The notes under the pieces were generated by a model, which was not told the origin of the DNA, made no database searches, and saw nothing but the letters and a program-made list of their open reading frames with translations. The position numbers and the translations under genes are program-made. A stretch of 64,000 nt of DNA from Welwitschia mirabilis (lineage: Eukaryota; Gnetophyta; Gnetopsida; Welwitschiales): positions 10,535,490-10,599,489 of the forward strand of contig JBOZIK010000001.1 of NCBI GenBank assembly GCA_051453625.1, given 5' to 3'. Shown here in pieces: positions 34,849 to 47,140 of this stretch (position 1 is its first letter; every line of letters begins with the position of its first letter).

Positions 34849-35208
34849 TTGATCATAAATCATAGTGCGTTCACTAATGATGCAAACATTACAGTAAATA
34901 GTAATTTGATTCCTAGTAAAGATTTATGTTTAGTAAGGAATATGCCTTATGAATCAATCATTTTCTCATGCCTGGCAAGGGAGAAAATAGATCTAAAATC
35001 TTATGATGAAATAACCCCCTGTCATAGTCATACAAAATCTATATCTAAAAAGAAAAAAAAAATTTCAAACATAGAATTCATCAATGATTTTAATATTAAA
35101 AATATGAATACTCAAGCCCAAAGTTATTTCTTATATATCCTTGAATTAAAGTGTAAATTATATGGGTATGTGCTTGGTAAATTTAGATTAGTAATAAATA
35201 ATCATTGA
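34849..35208 (+). CDS. Unrecognised 119-residue ORF
   Basis: One of the longest gap-free open frames outside KCS. The first codon is TTG, so a true start is not evident; the frame is open through an Asn-rich beginning, a CxAREKIDLKSYD segment, a Lys-rich KSISKKKKK stretch and a C-terminal QAQSYFLYILELKCKLYGYVLGKFR part with two Cys. Composition is protein-like rather than simple AT translation. I do not recognise a family. Surrounding DNA is AT-rich and gene-poor. It may be a remnant of a mobile element, or chance; no Kozak-type context or neighbouring exon supports a live gene. Confidence 0.25.
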   Translation: MIINHSAFTNDANITVNSNLIPSKDLCLVRNMPYESIIFSCLAREKIDLKSYDEITPCHSHTKSISKKKKKISNIEFINDFNIKNMNTQAQSYFLYILELKCKLYGYVLGKFRLVINNH

Positions 35209-37317
35209 CAAATTCCTTTAGGCATTAGGATTTAGCTTATAATCCTTAGTTTTCTTAAGATATGGTTTATTACTATAGCTACTAAACTAATTTCTTCCTC
35301 ATGATATAAGGCTAATTTAATAATATTCCATCGATTCATGAACCCATCTTTTTGATAAATTTTTCTCCTAAGAACATCAATGGCACTAGTGGTCTAGATA
35401 ATGATAGTAATCCTTTTAGGAAACTTAGCTTTTGTAAAAGCTGAGTGAATCAAGATGACTTATAAATAAGTTTCCAAGTATCAATGTTTTTTAATAACAT
35501 TTTATTAAAGTATTAAACTTGAAAAATGATAATTCAATGATAAAAATAGTATTTATAGCCTTAGATATATTATTTACTAAAGTTTAAAGAACTAAATATG
35601 TAAACATTCAAGTATGAACACCATCTAGTAAGACTTTTATTAAATCAATAATTTAAATCCTAAGTTAACTAAGAATCCTAAAATTAGTGCTATAATAGTT
35701 TCATAAAAACCATTATTTAAATAACTAATTGCTTACTTACCCTTGTATGCATCTGGGTATTTTACCCATGCATTAAAAAATACCTAAAACAAATTTTCTA
35801 AGATTTTTTATAACAATAAGATCTCTCATATAATGATTCTCAAATGTTGAAATAAAATTCATTCACATTAACATTTCATTTAAAATGAGTGTATAAATTG
35901 ATTCATGTTTTAAAATATATCATTCCATAACCATTAAAATGTACAAAGAGATCATCCTAGATTCTTTAACTATTCAAGTTTTCAAATGTTATATTATTCC
36001 ATAAAAACTAGAATCTACTTAAACAAACTTATAAATATTACATAAAGATGAGAAATTAATTTTTGTTACTTGAATGTCATGTTATTGGTTAAAGAAATTA
36101 ATCAATTTAGATGATTTAATTTTAGGATTTAAATGTGTGCTAATTCTCCAAAGATAGATAGAAGGTCAAGAATAAGAGACATCATCTAATTTATAGTATC
36201 TATTTTAAGATAAAGAGTTGATAGCACTTCCCTATTTTTACACCTCACTATTCTTTTTCTTCTTTCTCTTTATAAGTTTTCTAAGATGAGGAATTATATT
36301 TGCTTTAAAGAAGCATTCTTAAAATGGACATATTCTATGTTTACAATTTAATATATTAGCCTTAAAGTAGACTTTTATAATTTTATATATTAGCTTTAAA
36401 GTAGGCTCTTTTTTAAATTTAAATAGCTAAGACTTAAGGCTTTAATAAAAATGGACAAATATTTAGTCTTTTTTATAATAAATTCATTAATCTAAAAAAC
36501 TAAAAGGATATATTGAACTAGAGTTAAATTTAGATTAATTTAGCCAACATAAATCTTGTTTCTCCTTTTTTTGGTTTTCTATTTTATCTTTACTTTAGTA
36601 TTTATAGCTTTACGTTTTTAATCAAAGGATCAAAGATCAACCTAGATAATTTATGCTTTCAGAGATTTGTTTTTTAAATATTTTATTATTATGATTGATA
36701 TATAGAGTTTTAAAAATTAGTTAAAAAACTTTTTGGGATAAATAATTTTTAATACCTTAATTCTCCCCCTATAACTTTAGAGTATTCATCATTATTAGAA
36801 CCAACATTATCTATCTATTTTAATCATGAACTTCCAAGATCAAATGGAGGATTGAAGTCCTACGACTTTTAGCTTTCGTTAATACATTATAATTATACTA
36901 ATTAATGTAAAATCTTAACTTATTATAAAAGTGATACTAATAATTAATAAGGGTAAATCATAATTAAAAAACTCTAGCCTTATATGTATAATATGGGTTA
37001 TACCCTAATGTGGTAGAAGTTACGAAGTTATCACTCCTCATATTAATAGATTATTCCCAAGGAATATCTCACTAGCTATGAGGGTTTAAGAAGACATGAA
37101 TTCTTCTAACTAAAAATATAAAAAATGATTCTATTAAAATTAAGATGTCTTATGGGAATTAAATTATATAGTATTTAGGAATAGGCATACCACCATTGAA
37201 TGGTAGACATTACAGACATTTTCACTAAATAGAAATAATACACATGGTTGGTATCATATTACAAAGATTTGTTTTGATAAAGTATATTATGGAGTTATTT
37301 AATGTATAATTGTAGTT
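35209..37317. other. AT-rich DNA, nothing recognised
   Basis: No frame above about 60 residues and no match to the elements described here that I could see. Confidence 0.5.
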
Positions 37318-37908
37318 NNNNNNNNNNNNNNNNNNNNNNNNNNNNNNNNNNNNNNNNNNNNNNNNNNNNNNNNNNNNNNNNNNNNNNNNNNNNNNNNNNN
37401 NNNNNNNNNNNNNNNNNNNNNNNNNNNNNNNNNNNNNNNNNNNNNNNNNNNNNNNNNNNNNNNNNNNNNNNNNNNNNNNNNNNNNNNNNNNNNNNNNNNN
37501 NNNNNNNNNNNNNNNNNNNNNNNNNNNNNNNNNNNNNNNNNNNNNNNNNNNNNNNNNNNNNNNNNNNNNNNNNNNNNNNNNNNNNNNNNNNNNNNNNNNN
37601 NNNNNNNNNNNNNNNNNNNNNNNNNNNNNNNNNNNNNNNNNNNNNNNNNNNNNNNNNNNNNNNNNNNNNNNNNNNNNNNNNNNNNNNNNNNNNNNNNNNN
37701 NNNNNNNNNNNNNNNNNNNNNNNNNNNNNNNNNNNNNNNNNNNNNNNNNNNNNNNNNNNNNNNNNNNNNNNNNNNNNNNNNNNNNNNNNNNNNNNNNNNN
37801 NNNNNNNNNNNNNNNNNNNNNNNNNNNNNNNNNNNNNNNNNNNNNNNNNNNNNNNNNNNNNNNNNNNNNNNNNNNNNNNNNNNNNNNNNNNNNNNNNNNN
37901 NNNNNNNN
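37318..37908. other. Assembly gap (591 N)
   Basis: Flanked by TAATTGTAGTT on the left (37307-37317) and TAATTGTAGTT on the right (37909-37919), an 11-base identity that may mean the flanking contigs overlap. Confidence 0.95.
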
Positions 37909-37919
37909 TAATTGTAGTT

Positions 37920-40900
37920 CATAAGTCAATATAAATTATTTTCCCACAGCTTGGGCCCTCTCTATAATGCTTCATAGATCCTGCTTTGAGGCATTTATTA
38001 ATGCATTGTAGTTAACCTAAAAAATAGTGTAGAAATATATTTTAGTAATTTAAACCCTTAATATGATTTTATAAGTAATCTACTAGAAGTATCAACATTA
38101 AAATATAATTTAAAACACATAAAATCTATGTTTTAATACTTATCAAGTATGAAATACATCAATAAGAAAAGAAGTAAAACATAGAACCATGCAGACGAAC
38201 ATTAAAAATAAGACAAATAATTAATGATAGAAGTCACCATCATATATTAATCTCCTATTAAAAATAAATATACCCAGTTGCTAGAACAATACCTTGAAAT
38301 TACAATATTATTACATCCTTAGATTGATAAATTAAATAACTATCCTCTTAGCTATATAGGCTTAAGCAATAGTGGAGGCTTTTAAGAATGAATAGAAAAT
38401 GGAATGATTCAATCACAAGACACAATGTTAATGTAATTAAGATATCTTCTGCATAGTGAGGGCATTGGCTTATATGTTATAAGATAATATTCTTATTTAA
38501 GAGGCATAACATATGTTATTAGAACCATGTTATAAATATAACATACATTTTTGGGCTATTTAACCTGTAGATCTAGCTCATAAGTTGACCAAAAGTATAT
38601 ATCCAAATCTCACATCTTATTCTAAGATAGCATTATGCTAATACACTAGAACATTGTAACATGGTTCTAATGCTTTCTACTACAATCCACTATAGGATCC
38701 TTAGCTTTAGATTTTGAGTAATTACTAATTTATCCAAATTAACCTACAAAATAATATAAAAACTATGTTTTATCAATTAGGCCCTTAACATAATTTCATA
38801 GTAAAATATAATAAATATTCACATTAAATTCATGTCTTAATAAGAAACAAAGGCAGCAGTCTCTAAACCCTAAACCTCTACAAGAGGAAAAGAAGGTAAT
38901 AGAAATGGTTTCTAAAAAGCATAAGAATCTAGTGAATAAGCTTTTATAAAAGATGAGAAAGGATAAAATAAAATCATCAAAAATTTGAATGGAGTTCAAA
39001 GGAGAATAAGTCACCTAAAAAGCCTCTATAATGAAGATTCTTTCTCAAACTCCCACATTATTTAATTTTTTTTCATGCCTTTATGTACTTATATCTTCTC
39101 CTAGTTTCATGTATGGAACTTTCCCTCATTTACCTATGGTTCTCTTGATGTCTATGATTGTTTTTCATGATTTTTAATATTTTATTTAAAAAATAGTCTT
39201 TAATAAATTTTTCATTCTTAATCATGTGTCTTAAAGTCATTTCTTTCTTAACTTCTAACTCTCACTCCACATAAGAACAATGTTGAACCCTAGCTAGGGT
39301 TGTAAAAGCATAAATTCTAACCAAATTTGAACACATTTTTCATCTTAAATTTCTTAATGATATGTACAACCAGTTTTAAAAAAATCATTATTTGACTCTA
39401 GTTTTAAAGGAAAAACATTACACTTTGAAATTTATTCAATGGAAACCTAAGAATTTGCAATAGAAATTGACTTTAAATAGTTTTAAAGAATAACTATTCT
39501 AGCAAATTTCTAAATCATTTAATATTAATTATCAAAGTAAAATTGATTTTCATTTGACTTTTTAGATTTTAGATTTATTGTCATGCTTATTTATAAACTT
39601 GGGTATGGTACTTTCAAAGATATTTGGGATTTAAACTAGGTATTTAAACTTTATGTTTTTATTATTTCATAAAGAATTAACAAAGTGTTGGTTAATGGTG
39701 TAATAAAGTTAAAATTTTTATTATTTTGATCTTTTACAAATTTAAAAATTTTTAAGAACTAGTATGATGTAGACGTTTGATGTGCTAAGAAAACTATATT
39801 GTCTTGAATTTAGTAAAATATTTGATCTCTTATTTAACTAATGATATTACTCAAAGGATTAGCTTTGGTATCATTTTGTATTTTGATGGACTACACTTTT
39901 AATATTTTATAATTTAGGTTCTAAGTCAGCATTTTGAATTGATGAACTAGACAAAAAGCCAAAACGTAAAGAATTAATGACATGGATTAGCTTGATTATC
40001 TTCTTTGCTAAGGAATCTTAAATTATGACTAGGTACATTGTACTAGAAGTAAAACATGAATTAAAACCCAAATAATTATAATACTCTAAAAATAAAAGCC
40101 CTATAAGGACTAACAGACATTATCTTAAATCTTTTATGCTTCATGTGTAATCCATTATCATAAGTTATCTAAGACCTTTTTCCTATTATTAAGTCTAAAC
40201 CCTCATTAAACATTAATTTGTTAATGGCTTTCATGGCTCTGATGAGGACTTATTTTCTAAACCCATTTTCTTTGTGCCTAATTATGATAGATGATTATTT
40301 CATAAGGTGACTTCCTTATAAAGCCTAAGGATAATTAATACTTTCATGACATTTGTTACATGCTTAAACTATTTGTTAATGAAATTAGATTAGTAATTTA
40401 TTGTCTTTCGTTTACTTCCATCTTTGATGCATTTATGATTACTTTCATTATAGTATATTTGAATGTTTTTTTAATACTTTAACTAGGTAACCATTACTTT
40501 AATCCTTTACTAAAATTTAGAGGTCAATATAATTGATGTGTTAAGATCTGTTACATCTAGCATTTTTATCATTTTCTACATCACATTATAAGATGATACA
40601 TCTTTCAAAGTTGGTAATGCTATGATGTATGTCTATGTGTATGTTTATGAACATGCACACTCTAATATATAATTTTTTATTTGGTAATAATAAATTAAAA
40701 ATTAAAAACTAATAAATAAATATGTATTTCTATTTGTAACATTTGAATAGATATTTATAAGTGTGGGAACAAAGGTAATTATAATATCATGATATGTGTA
40801 AAGATTGAAAATTTTTACTATATAACAGAATACTTTAATAGAGTTATTCTAGAGGTAATAAGTAGAGTCTCTTATATATAATGAGGGAAAAATGCAAGAG

Positions 40901-41353
40901 TTAAGTTTAGAAGAGTTAGAAATTAATTTAAATAAGGGCAAGGGATGAGATAAAATTTATTCTTTAGGAGTTGAAGTTGAGAGAAAAATAATGAAATATC
41001 TTATAGTTGGGATTTTGAGACAAGCTCTTTATTAAGAAAATTAAGGAAAAGGTTTCATTTGTAAGACCTTGGCTTACTTTATTTTATCATAAATGATGCT
41101 AAGCATCATTTAATTTTGTATTAGTTGAAAATCTAAAATAAGATTTTTTAAAAATAATTTTTATAATTTATCTTTCTAAATTTTCACTTTACTTCTCTTC
41201 CCTCTTATGTAAAATACTAAGTGCTCTAGATTCTAATAACTCTACATTATATTATTTTAATATTACAAGTTCATTTAATGTAGTTTAATGATATTTAAGA
41301 TTTATAAGAACTAACCCATTTTTAGCATATAATATACTCATCCATTAATGGTT
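37920..41353. other. AT-rich DNA left of the LINE, nothing recognised
   Basis: No convincing coding frame. Contains a perfect 16-base palindrome AACCCTAGCTAGGGTT at 39286-39301. Probably decayed repeats. Confidence 0.5.
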
Positions 41354-41369
41354 AATTATATTATGTTGA
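41354..41369 (+). repeat. LINE target-site duplication, left copy
   Basis: AATTATATTATGTTGA, identical to 47582-47597. Confidence 0.9.
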
Positions 41370-41383
41370 TTTCCAATCGACGG

Positions 41384-42660
41384 ATGGCATATCTGAAGCA
41401 CAAGACGAAACTAGGGCTTGGAAAACTTCGGATTAACAAGGGTGGTTTCAGTTCCAAGAAGCTATGGCATGCAAGGGAGGATTTCGGACAGACTCTCTTT
41501 AGGTAAGTTATAGAATCTCATTGATACCTCTACATTGATTTGATTTAAGGTTTAAAAAGGGGGTTGTCCCCCAAAACAAAGAAGACTCAGTTCTTCAGGG
41601 AAGGAAAAACCCTAGTTTTAAATATTAACGAAGGTGCTTACTTGGAGATAGAGAAGAAACTCTAATACAGTTTAATTGATAAGTTTGTTTCATCCACTCC
41701 AAGACCCAGGCTTGATCTTATTAGAGAATGGGTAGCAACAAAATGGATGGGAATTAGTAAATTTTAAGTTATTACTATATTAGAAAGATTAGTGCTTTTT
41801 TAGTTGGATAATGAATGAGATTAAGATAAGATCGTTACGAGAGGACCTGGGTTCTTTGGAGTGAGGGGACTTACTCTAGCCAAATGGACTGGGGGTTGCA
41901 ATTGGATCCAAACCTATTTAGGAAATTGCCAATATGGATCCGAATCCATAAGTTCCCCCTAGAGTTTTGGGATGAATACCTCCTGAGGAAAATCACATCC
42001 CAGTTTGGTGAACTGATTAATCTTGATAGAATTATTATTAAATAGACGAGACTAGTCCTTACTAGATTTTGCATTTGGATGAGATTAGAAGACACAAAGA
42101 AGATATAATTTGTAAAGTTCAGATCCAAATAGAGCATATGTAACCTTAAAGTTACCTATGAGAACCTCCCAGCTCCATTTAATATTTGTGAAAAATTAGA
42201 ATACATCTTAAGAGGATGCATTTCTACAGAAAAGAGATGATCTCATTATGGGAGAATATGTCATGTAGGGGAAGAATTTCGAAAATGGTTGTTAACATTA
42301 AAGAAAAATAAAAGGAAACTTGTTCTTGTTGTGGAAAAACCAAATACAATCAGAGCATCTATCGGCATAAACATAGAAAGAAAAAAATGATGAAAGTACT
42401 ATGGTTTTCCCTAAGGAAAACAAGGAGAAGAAGGAATAAGAGAGGAAGTACAACCCCTTCTTAGCTCTTATTTAAGAAAAAGATGCTTAACAACCTCAAA
42501 TCCATTAAATATATATGAGTCGAATGATGTGGAAGTTCAAATGAGAGGAAGACCAACAATAGAACCCTTCGAGACAGAAAAGCTACAGAGAATGTGGCCA
42601 ATATCTCCCAAGCTACCATTGAAGATACTTTGAAAACAAGGTCAAGCACCTAGAAAGGGG
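41384..42660 (+). pseudogene. LINE ORF1 remnant (DUF4283/zf-CCHC_4-like)
   Basis: The first ATG lies only 14 bases from the element's 5' end and opens MAYLKHKTKLGLGKLRINKG. After about 400 decayed bases, a conserved block at about 41930-42080 reads WIRIHKFPLEFWDEYLLRK ... LINLDR, typical of the DUF4283 region of plant L1 ORF1. A zinc-knuckle-like part follows near 42150-42240 (VTYENLPAPFNICEKLEYILRGC split by no stop), with His replaced by Tyr and one Cys missing. ORF1 proteins bind LINE RNA. Stops and frameshifts make it non-functional. The very short 5' UTR may mean the element is slightly 5'-truncated. Confidence 0.7.
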
Positions 42661-42670
42661 TGAAAACATA

Positions 42671-45600
42671 TTGAATGAATTTTCTATCATGAATTGCAGG
42701 GGATTAGGATCCTCTTACAAGAAAAAGGCCCTAAGAAATCTTATTAATCAATTTAATATCAAACTAGTTTATTTACAGAAAATAAAAATAAGGGATGAAA
42801 TGAAAATAAAGAATCTAGAGCAGCAGTGGAACTTTTTTATCTCTGCAGCCCAAGGAAACTTAAGAGGTCTCATGATTTTCATGGAAAAGGAGGCAGATTT
42901 AATTAATAGAAGCAAGAACCACCTAACTATCTTTCTTAAGGAAGAAGGCTGGACTATAAAAAACATCTATAGTCCTTAAGATAATCAAGATAAATCTTCT
43001 ACATTAGGGGAATTACAGTGGACTGTGAGAGATAAATCCAAGTAGCTCATAGTAGGGGACTTTAATTAAATGTCTTCATCATTGGGAGAAATTAGGGGAT
43101 GAATACTAAAATCATAGAGGAACTTCAATTCTTAAAGATTTCATGGCACAGAATGCCCTTGCAGATGTTCCTCTTGCTGGGTATAAATACACTTGGTCTA
43201 ATAGAAGGATAAGCAACAATCTGATAATGTCTAGAATTCATAGGATTCTCATTAGAAAGGACTTAGTAAAGCTTCAAATTGAATCCTATGGTCTAAATAG
43301 AATATCTTTAGATCACCATCATATCAGATTCAGAATTGGGGCCATAGCATCCCAGAGGATTCTATTTCAAATGAAACATTACTAGATTGTTAGGATAGAA
43401 ACTAGAACTCTAATGGAAAAAATTTAGAACCAATATGATGGTACTCATCCATTAACCTTCCTCTATAAAGGCCTCAACAGCTTAAAAGCCCATATAATGG
43501 ACTAAAGAAGGAAAAACAAAGAAATATTTAAATTTAAAAAGGACCTTAAGAAGAAATCTAGAGTATTCAAGCTGAGCAAGAAGAGGTAAGAGATTAAGAT
43601 AGCCTTTATAATAGGGAATATCAGTGCCTCATAGAACTCTAAGAGATAAATGCTGATGAGGAAAACCACTGGAGAGAACAATCAAGGATTAAGTGGTTTA
43701 AGAAGGGAAACAAACACACTAGGTTTTTCTTCTAGCAAACCAATCAACACAAAGTAGATAACAGGATCAGGAGGCTTATCATCAAAGACCAAATAATTAA
43801 AAGTGAACAAGAAATAGCTAATGAAATGTAGGCTTACCTCAACAGAATTTGGGAATGGGACGATATCGTCTTGGTCTTATTCCAAAAAATAAGAGAATTT
43901 CCAAAGAGGACAATACCCAACTTACTAAGCCCCTGAGTAGAGATAAAGTCCTATTAGTTGTGAGGTCAATGAAGAATAATAGAGCTCCAGTTTCAAATGG
44001 GTGACTAGTTGAAATATTCAAATCTCACTTCTCTACCTTGGGGAATAACCTTCAAGATGTTATGTAGGATATTCTTTATAACAAATGCATTTCTGAGGAA
44101 ATTAATAGAGCTAGGTTCATTATTATCCTTAAAAAACGGGATGCCAATAGACTAAAAGACTTTAAACCTTTAGGTATTTGCAACATTCTTTATAGAATCT
44201 TTGTAAAAATCATGGTTGGTTGTATCACCCCCTTTCTATCCAAGGTAATCTCTAAGAATCAAGCCAGTTTCATCTGACCGAGGTATATCTAGGACCAAAT
44301 CCTCTTTATTTATGAAATTATACATTTTGTTAAAAACCATAAATTTCCTCTTCTTATTGCTAAATTAAACATAGCAAAATCTTATGACTCTATTAGCTGG
44401 CAAGCTTTAGGTTGTATTCTCAAAAACATTAGTTTTCACTAAGACATCATCAATCTCTGGCTACATATGTAGGCTTTAGCTGAATTTAGTGTGGAGGATA
44501 ACAACTACAAATCTAAATTTTTTCCAGTCGATTGAGGATTAAGACAGTGGAATCACCTATTCCCATATCTTTTTCTATTTGTCGTGAATGTCGTACAGGG
44601 TTTTTAAAAAGTAATGGAGTTTTAGGTATCAAGATAAAAGGTCAAAGTTTCATTAATAACCATTATTTAGATGATACTATCATCATAACCAAGGCCTCAT
44701 GTCAGCAAGCAAGAGCTATTAAGAATTTCATGAACATTTTTGTCGAAGCAACAGGTCTCCACACTAACTAGAGAAAATCTAGAATTCATACCTTGGGTAG
44801 AACTAGTATTAAAGAGGATGAAATCGCTAGAATTTTGAATACCAAATTGGGAGACCTTTAAGACATCTACTTGGGAACCTCCCTACAGAATTGGCATAAG
44901 ACCCTTATTTGAAACTACATTCTTGAATTTATTTAGAAATTATGCAAATCCTGGTAGAATAACTTTCTTTCCTCCAAATCAAAGATTATCCTTGTAAACT
45001 CATACCTAATCTCTTCTTCTAGATATATAGCTTCGTTATCACCCTCTCAAATAACATCATTCAAAAAATCAACATAATTCTGAAGAAATTTATTTGGTTA
45101 GGAGGCAAAGATCAAAACCACATTTACCTTTGCAAATGGGAGATAATAGCTCGACCAAAGAAGTCTGTAGGCTAGGGTATCTAGAGACCAAAGGCCTGTC
45201 TTCTTACAAGAGTCCACTAAATCTTAAAAAGACTATCCAAGGAAGGACAATCATGGAGTAACTTTATCAATTACATATACCCAAATTGGAGCACTAATCA
45301 GGAAGAATTCTACCTGAGAAGAAATCTTAGTAAAGCTAGAAGACATCTGATAAACCTGAACATTTGCCATGAAGATACAGCCAAATAGATTCTCTAAAAA
45401 GATATGGAAAAAATGATGCTCATAAGAAATTTTGGAAGGTCCAAATTCCAGGTAAAATCAAAGTGTTTTGCTGGTTCAAGTATCATAATAAAATCCTCAC
45501 AAGAGACCAACTATGTAAGAGGGGCTTCTAAGTTGAAAGTGCTTGTCCAATCTATGAATCTTGTCCTAAAAACACTAATCATGTTTTTCATTAATGCAAT

Positions 45601-45897
45601 TGGAGTAATGAGTTAATAACAATTATGAAGAAGTATTATAAGCTCTATGACGCATCAAACACATGCATAGATGATGGGATATACTTGACTTATTGGTACA
45701 TTTGGCGTATAAGAAATGATTTTATTTTCAATAGTACCTCTCTACCACTTTCAATAAATACCACTAAGAGAATCAAGTGATATCATTCAAAAATCAAAAT
45801 AGCTATGGAAGCAACTCTAATTGTTAAACCATCTAATCCTGACCTGTTTGAAGGATGCCCAGAGTTATGGGATAAGTGTAAGCTGTGGGATATGTAA
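42671..45897 (+). pseudogene. LINE ORF2 remnant (endonuclease, reverse transcriptase, zf-RVT)
   Basis: The start region reads FSIMNCRGLGS at 42680-42720, the usual opening of plant L1 ORF2. The endonuclease has LVYLQKIK (QE-to-QK), GDFN intact near 43056-43070, PLAGYKYTWSN (43170-43205), and DHHHIRF near 43315. RT runs from about 43950 to 44900: RAPVSNG, FIIILKK, RLKDFKPLGICN, LNIAKSYDSISW, and the catalytic box YLDD at 44664-44675 where FADD is usual. A zf-RVT-like segment lies at 45420-45620 and a WYIWRIRNDFIFNS tail at 45690-45740. The frame ends DM-stop at about 45897. Stops occur where Gln, Arg or Trp are expected. Nicks target DNA and reverse transcribes the element RNA in live relatives. 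Confidence 0.85.
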
Positions 45898-46037
45898 CCC
45901 TCTTGCACAAACTCAAGGAAGAATTAGGGGCTGATATCGTCCCATTCTATAGATGATAAAAAGGGCAACGTACCTCATTTAGGATAATATCCATCAGAAT
46001 CACTAAATACTCTCTTTTCAAACTTCTAGAAATTCTA

Positions 46038-46197
46038 GTAGCTAATGAAAGGATTCCTTTTGAAAGANNNNNNNNNNNNNNNNNNNNNNNNNNNNNNNNN
46101 NNNNNNNNNNNNNNNNNNNNNNNNNNNNNNNNNNNNNNNNNNNNNNNNNNNNNNNNNNNNNNNNNNNGTAGCTAATGAAAGGATTCCTTTTGAAAGA
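46038..46197. other. 100-N gap (46068-46167) with identical 30-bp flanks
   Basis: The 30 bases at 46038-46067 (GTAGCTAATGAAAGGATTCC...) are exactly repeated at 46168-46197. The third LINE frame reads on if the two are merged, which supports an unmerged contig overlap rather than missing sequence. Confidence 0.85.
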
Positions 46198-46410
46198 AGA
46201 GGGCAACGTGAGGTACTCCATTTCTTTCCTAGTGGTGTTCCTAAGCTTTCTAGTGAATACATTAATCAGAAGGCGCTTCTGCCCTTATGGGGCTCGGGTG
46301 CTGAATTAATCAACCGATACTTCATTCAATCCAGCTGCTGCTTAAAACTTTTAGGCTTACACTTCGCATTTCTTAAAGCCCTGGATCTAGGGCACCAGGT
46401 TAACCTACCC

Positions 46411-46420
46411 NNNNNNNNNN
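46411..46420. other. Assembly gap (10 N)
   Basis: Short gap inside the third LINE frame; the reading frame changes across it, so its true length is not ten. Confidence 0.9.
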
Positions 46421-47140
46421 CCTTCATCAAAAAGACACTGCAAGACACTCAGGAATAATCATGGTACTTTAGAAGGTAGCTAATGAGATTAGGATGAGGG
46501 AGGCCCCTCTCCTCCCTGTCCCTGGAGACGTCCCTAGGATACTCCTGCTAAGAGAAAATCTAAGAGAAAAGCAACCATAAATGAAGCCTCTCACTCTGAG
46601 GGGAATATTGAATAAGAAACCCCTAGCTCTTAGAAAAGGACAACTCCACCCCTAAAACCTTAGATAGAGAAGATGAATTTGCCCCCAATTCAGGAAGAGA
46701 CAGCTCCATAGTAGTTTTCAACTAAACCCCAAGAGTAGAGGGAGCAACCCCATGGTCAGGCACAAGAGGACATCAAGCCTAAAAGGAGCCCTAGTCCCAT
46801 CCAAGAGTTAACTACAGATTCTACTTCAGAAGAGAGATAACATAATTCATAGAAAGATATAGACATGGACACTACGAAAAGGGAGGTTATGGTTGCAATA
46901 ATTCATGGGTTGAAGAGATGTCAATTTGTAACCCTGGGAATCTCTTATAAAACCTTACCACAAGTAATCAAGTCAAGTTACATGAAGAAAGTGTTTAGAC
47001 TACACCTAGACAAGAATCAAGTAGGATCTGAAGAATTCAAGGAGATTAATCAGGACTTTGAGGTGCTGTCTGACAAAACGGAATGTGTTTTACTAGAGCA
47101 CAAGCATGACAATCTCTTCCCCTTCTGTAGGGAATACTAA

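Larger units (their letters stand above)
45898..47140 (+). pseudogene. Third LINE-resident ORF: helical N-part, basic Pro-rich linker, C-terminal J-domain
   Basis: Begins directly after the ORF2 stop. The N-terminal part (45898-46410) reads through two stops as HKLKEELGADIVPFYR ... SLFKLLEILVANERIPFER, then FFPSGVPKLSSEYINQKALL and PLWGSGAELINRYF, family unknown. After the 10-N gap, a linker rich in Lys, Arg, Pro and Glu contains KRKSKRK, a possible nuclear signal. The last 91 residues (46865-47140, open) match a DnaJ J-domain: LGISYKTLPQVIKSSYMKK (helices I-II), RLHLDKN where HPDKN is usual, and EEFKEINQDFEVLSD (helix III). The HPD Pro is Leu, one C-to-T change; HPD is needed to stimulate Hsp70. 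Linker stops fit decayed CAG, CAA and CGA codons. A resident accessory ORF or a transduced host gene fragment. Confidence 0.65.

Noticed and set aside
37225-37934. Frames of 207-234 codons
   Set aside because: They are almost wholly N and have no sequence support.
42769-42966. 65-codon minus-strand ORF in the LINE
   Set aside because: Antisense shadow of the ORF2 endonuclease.
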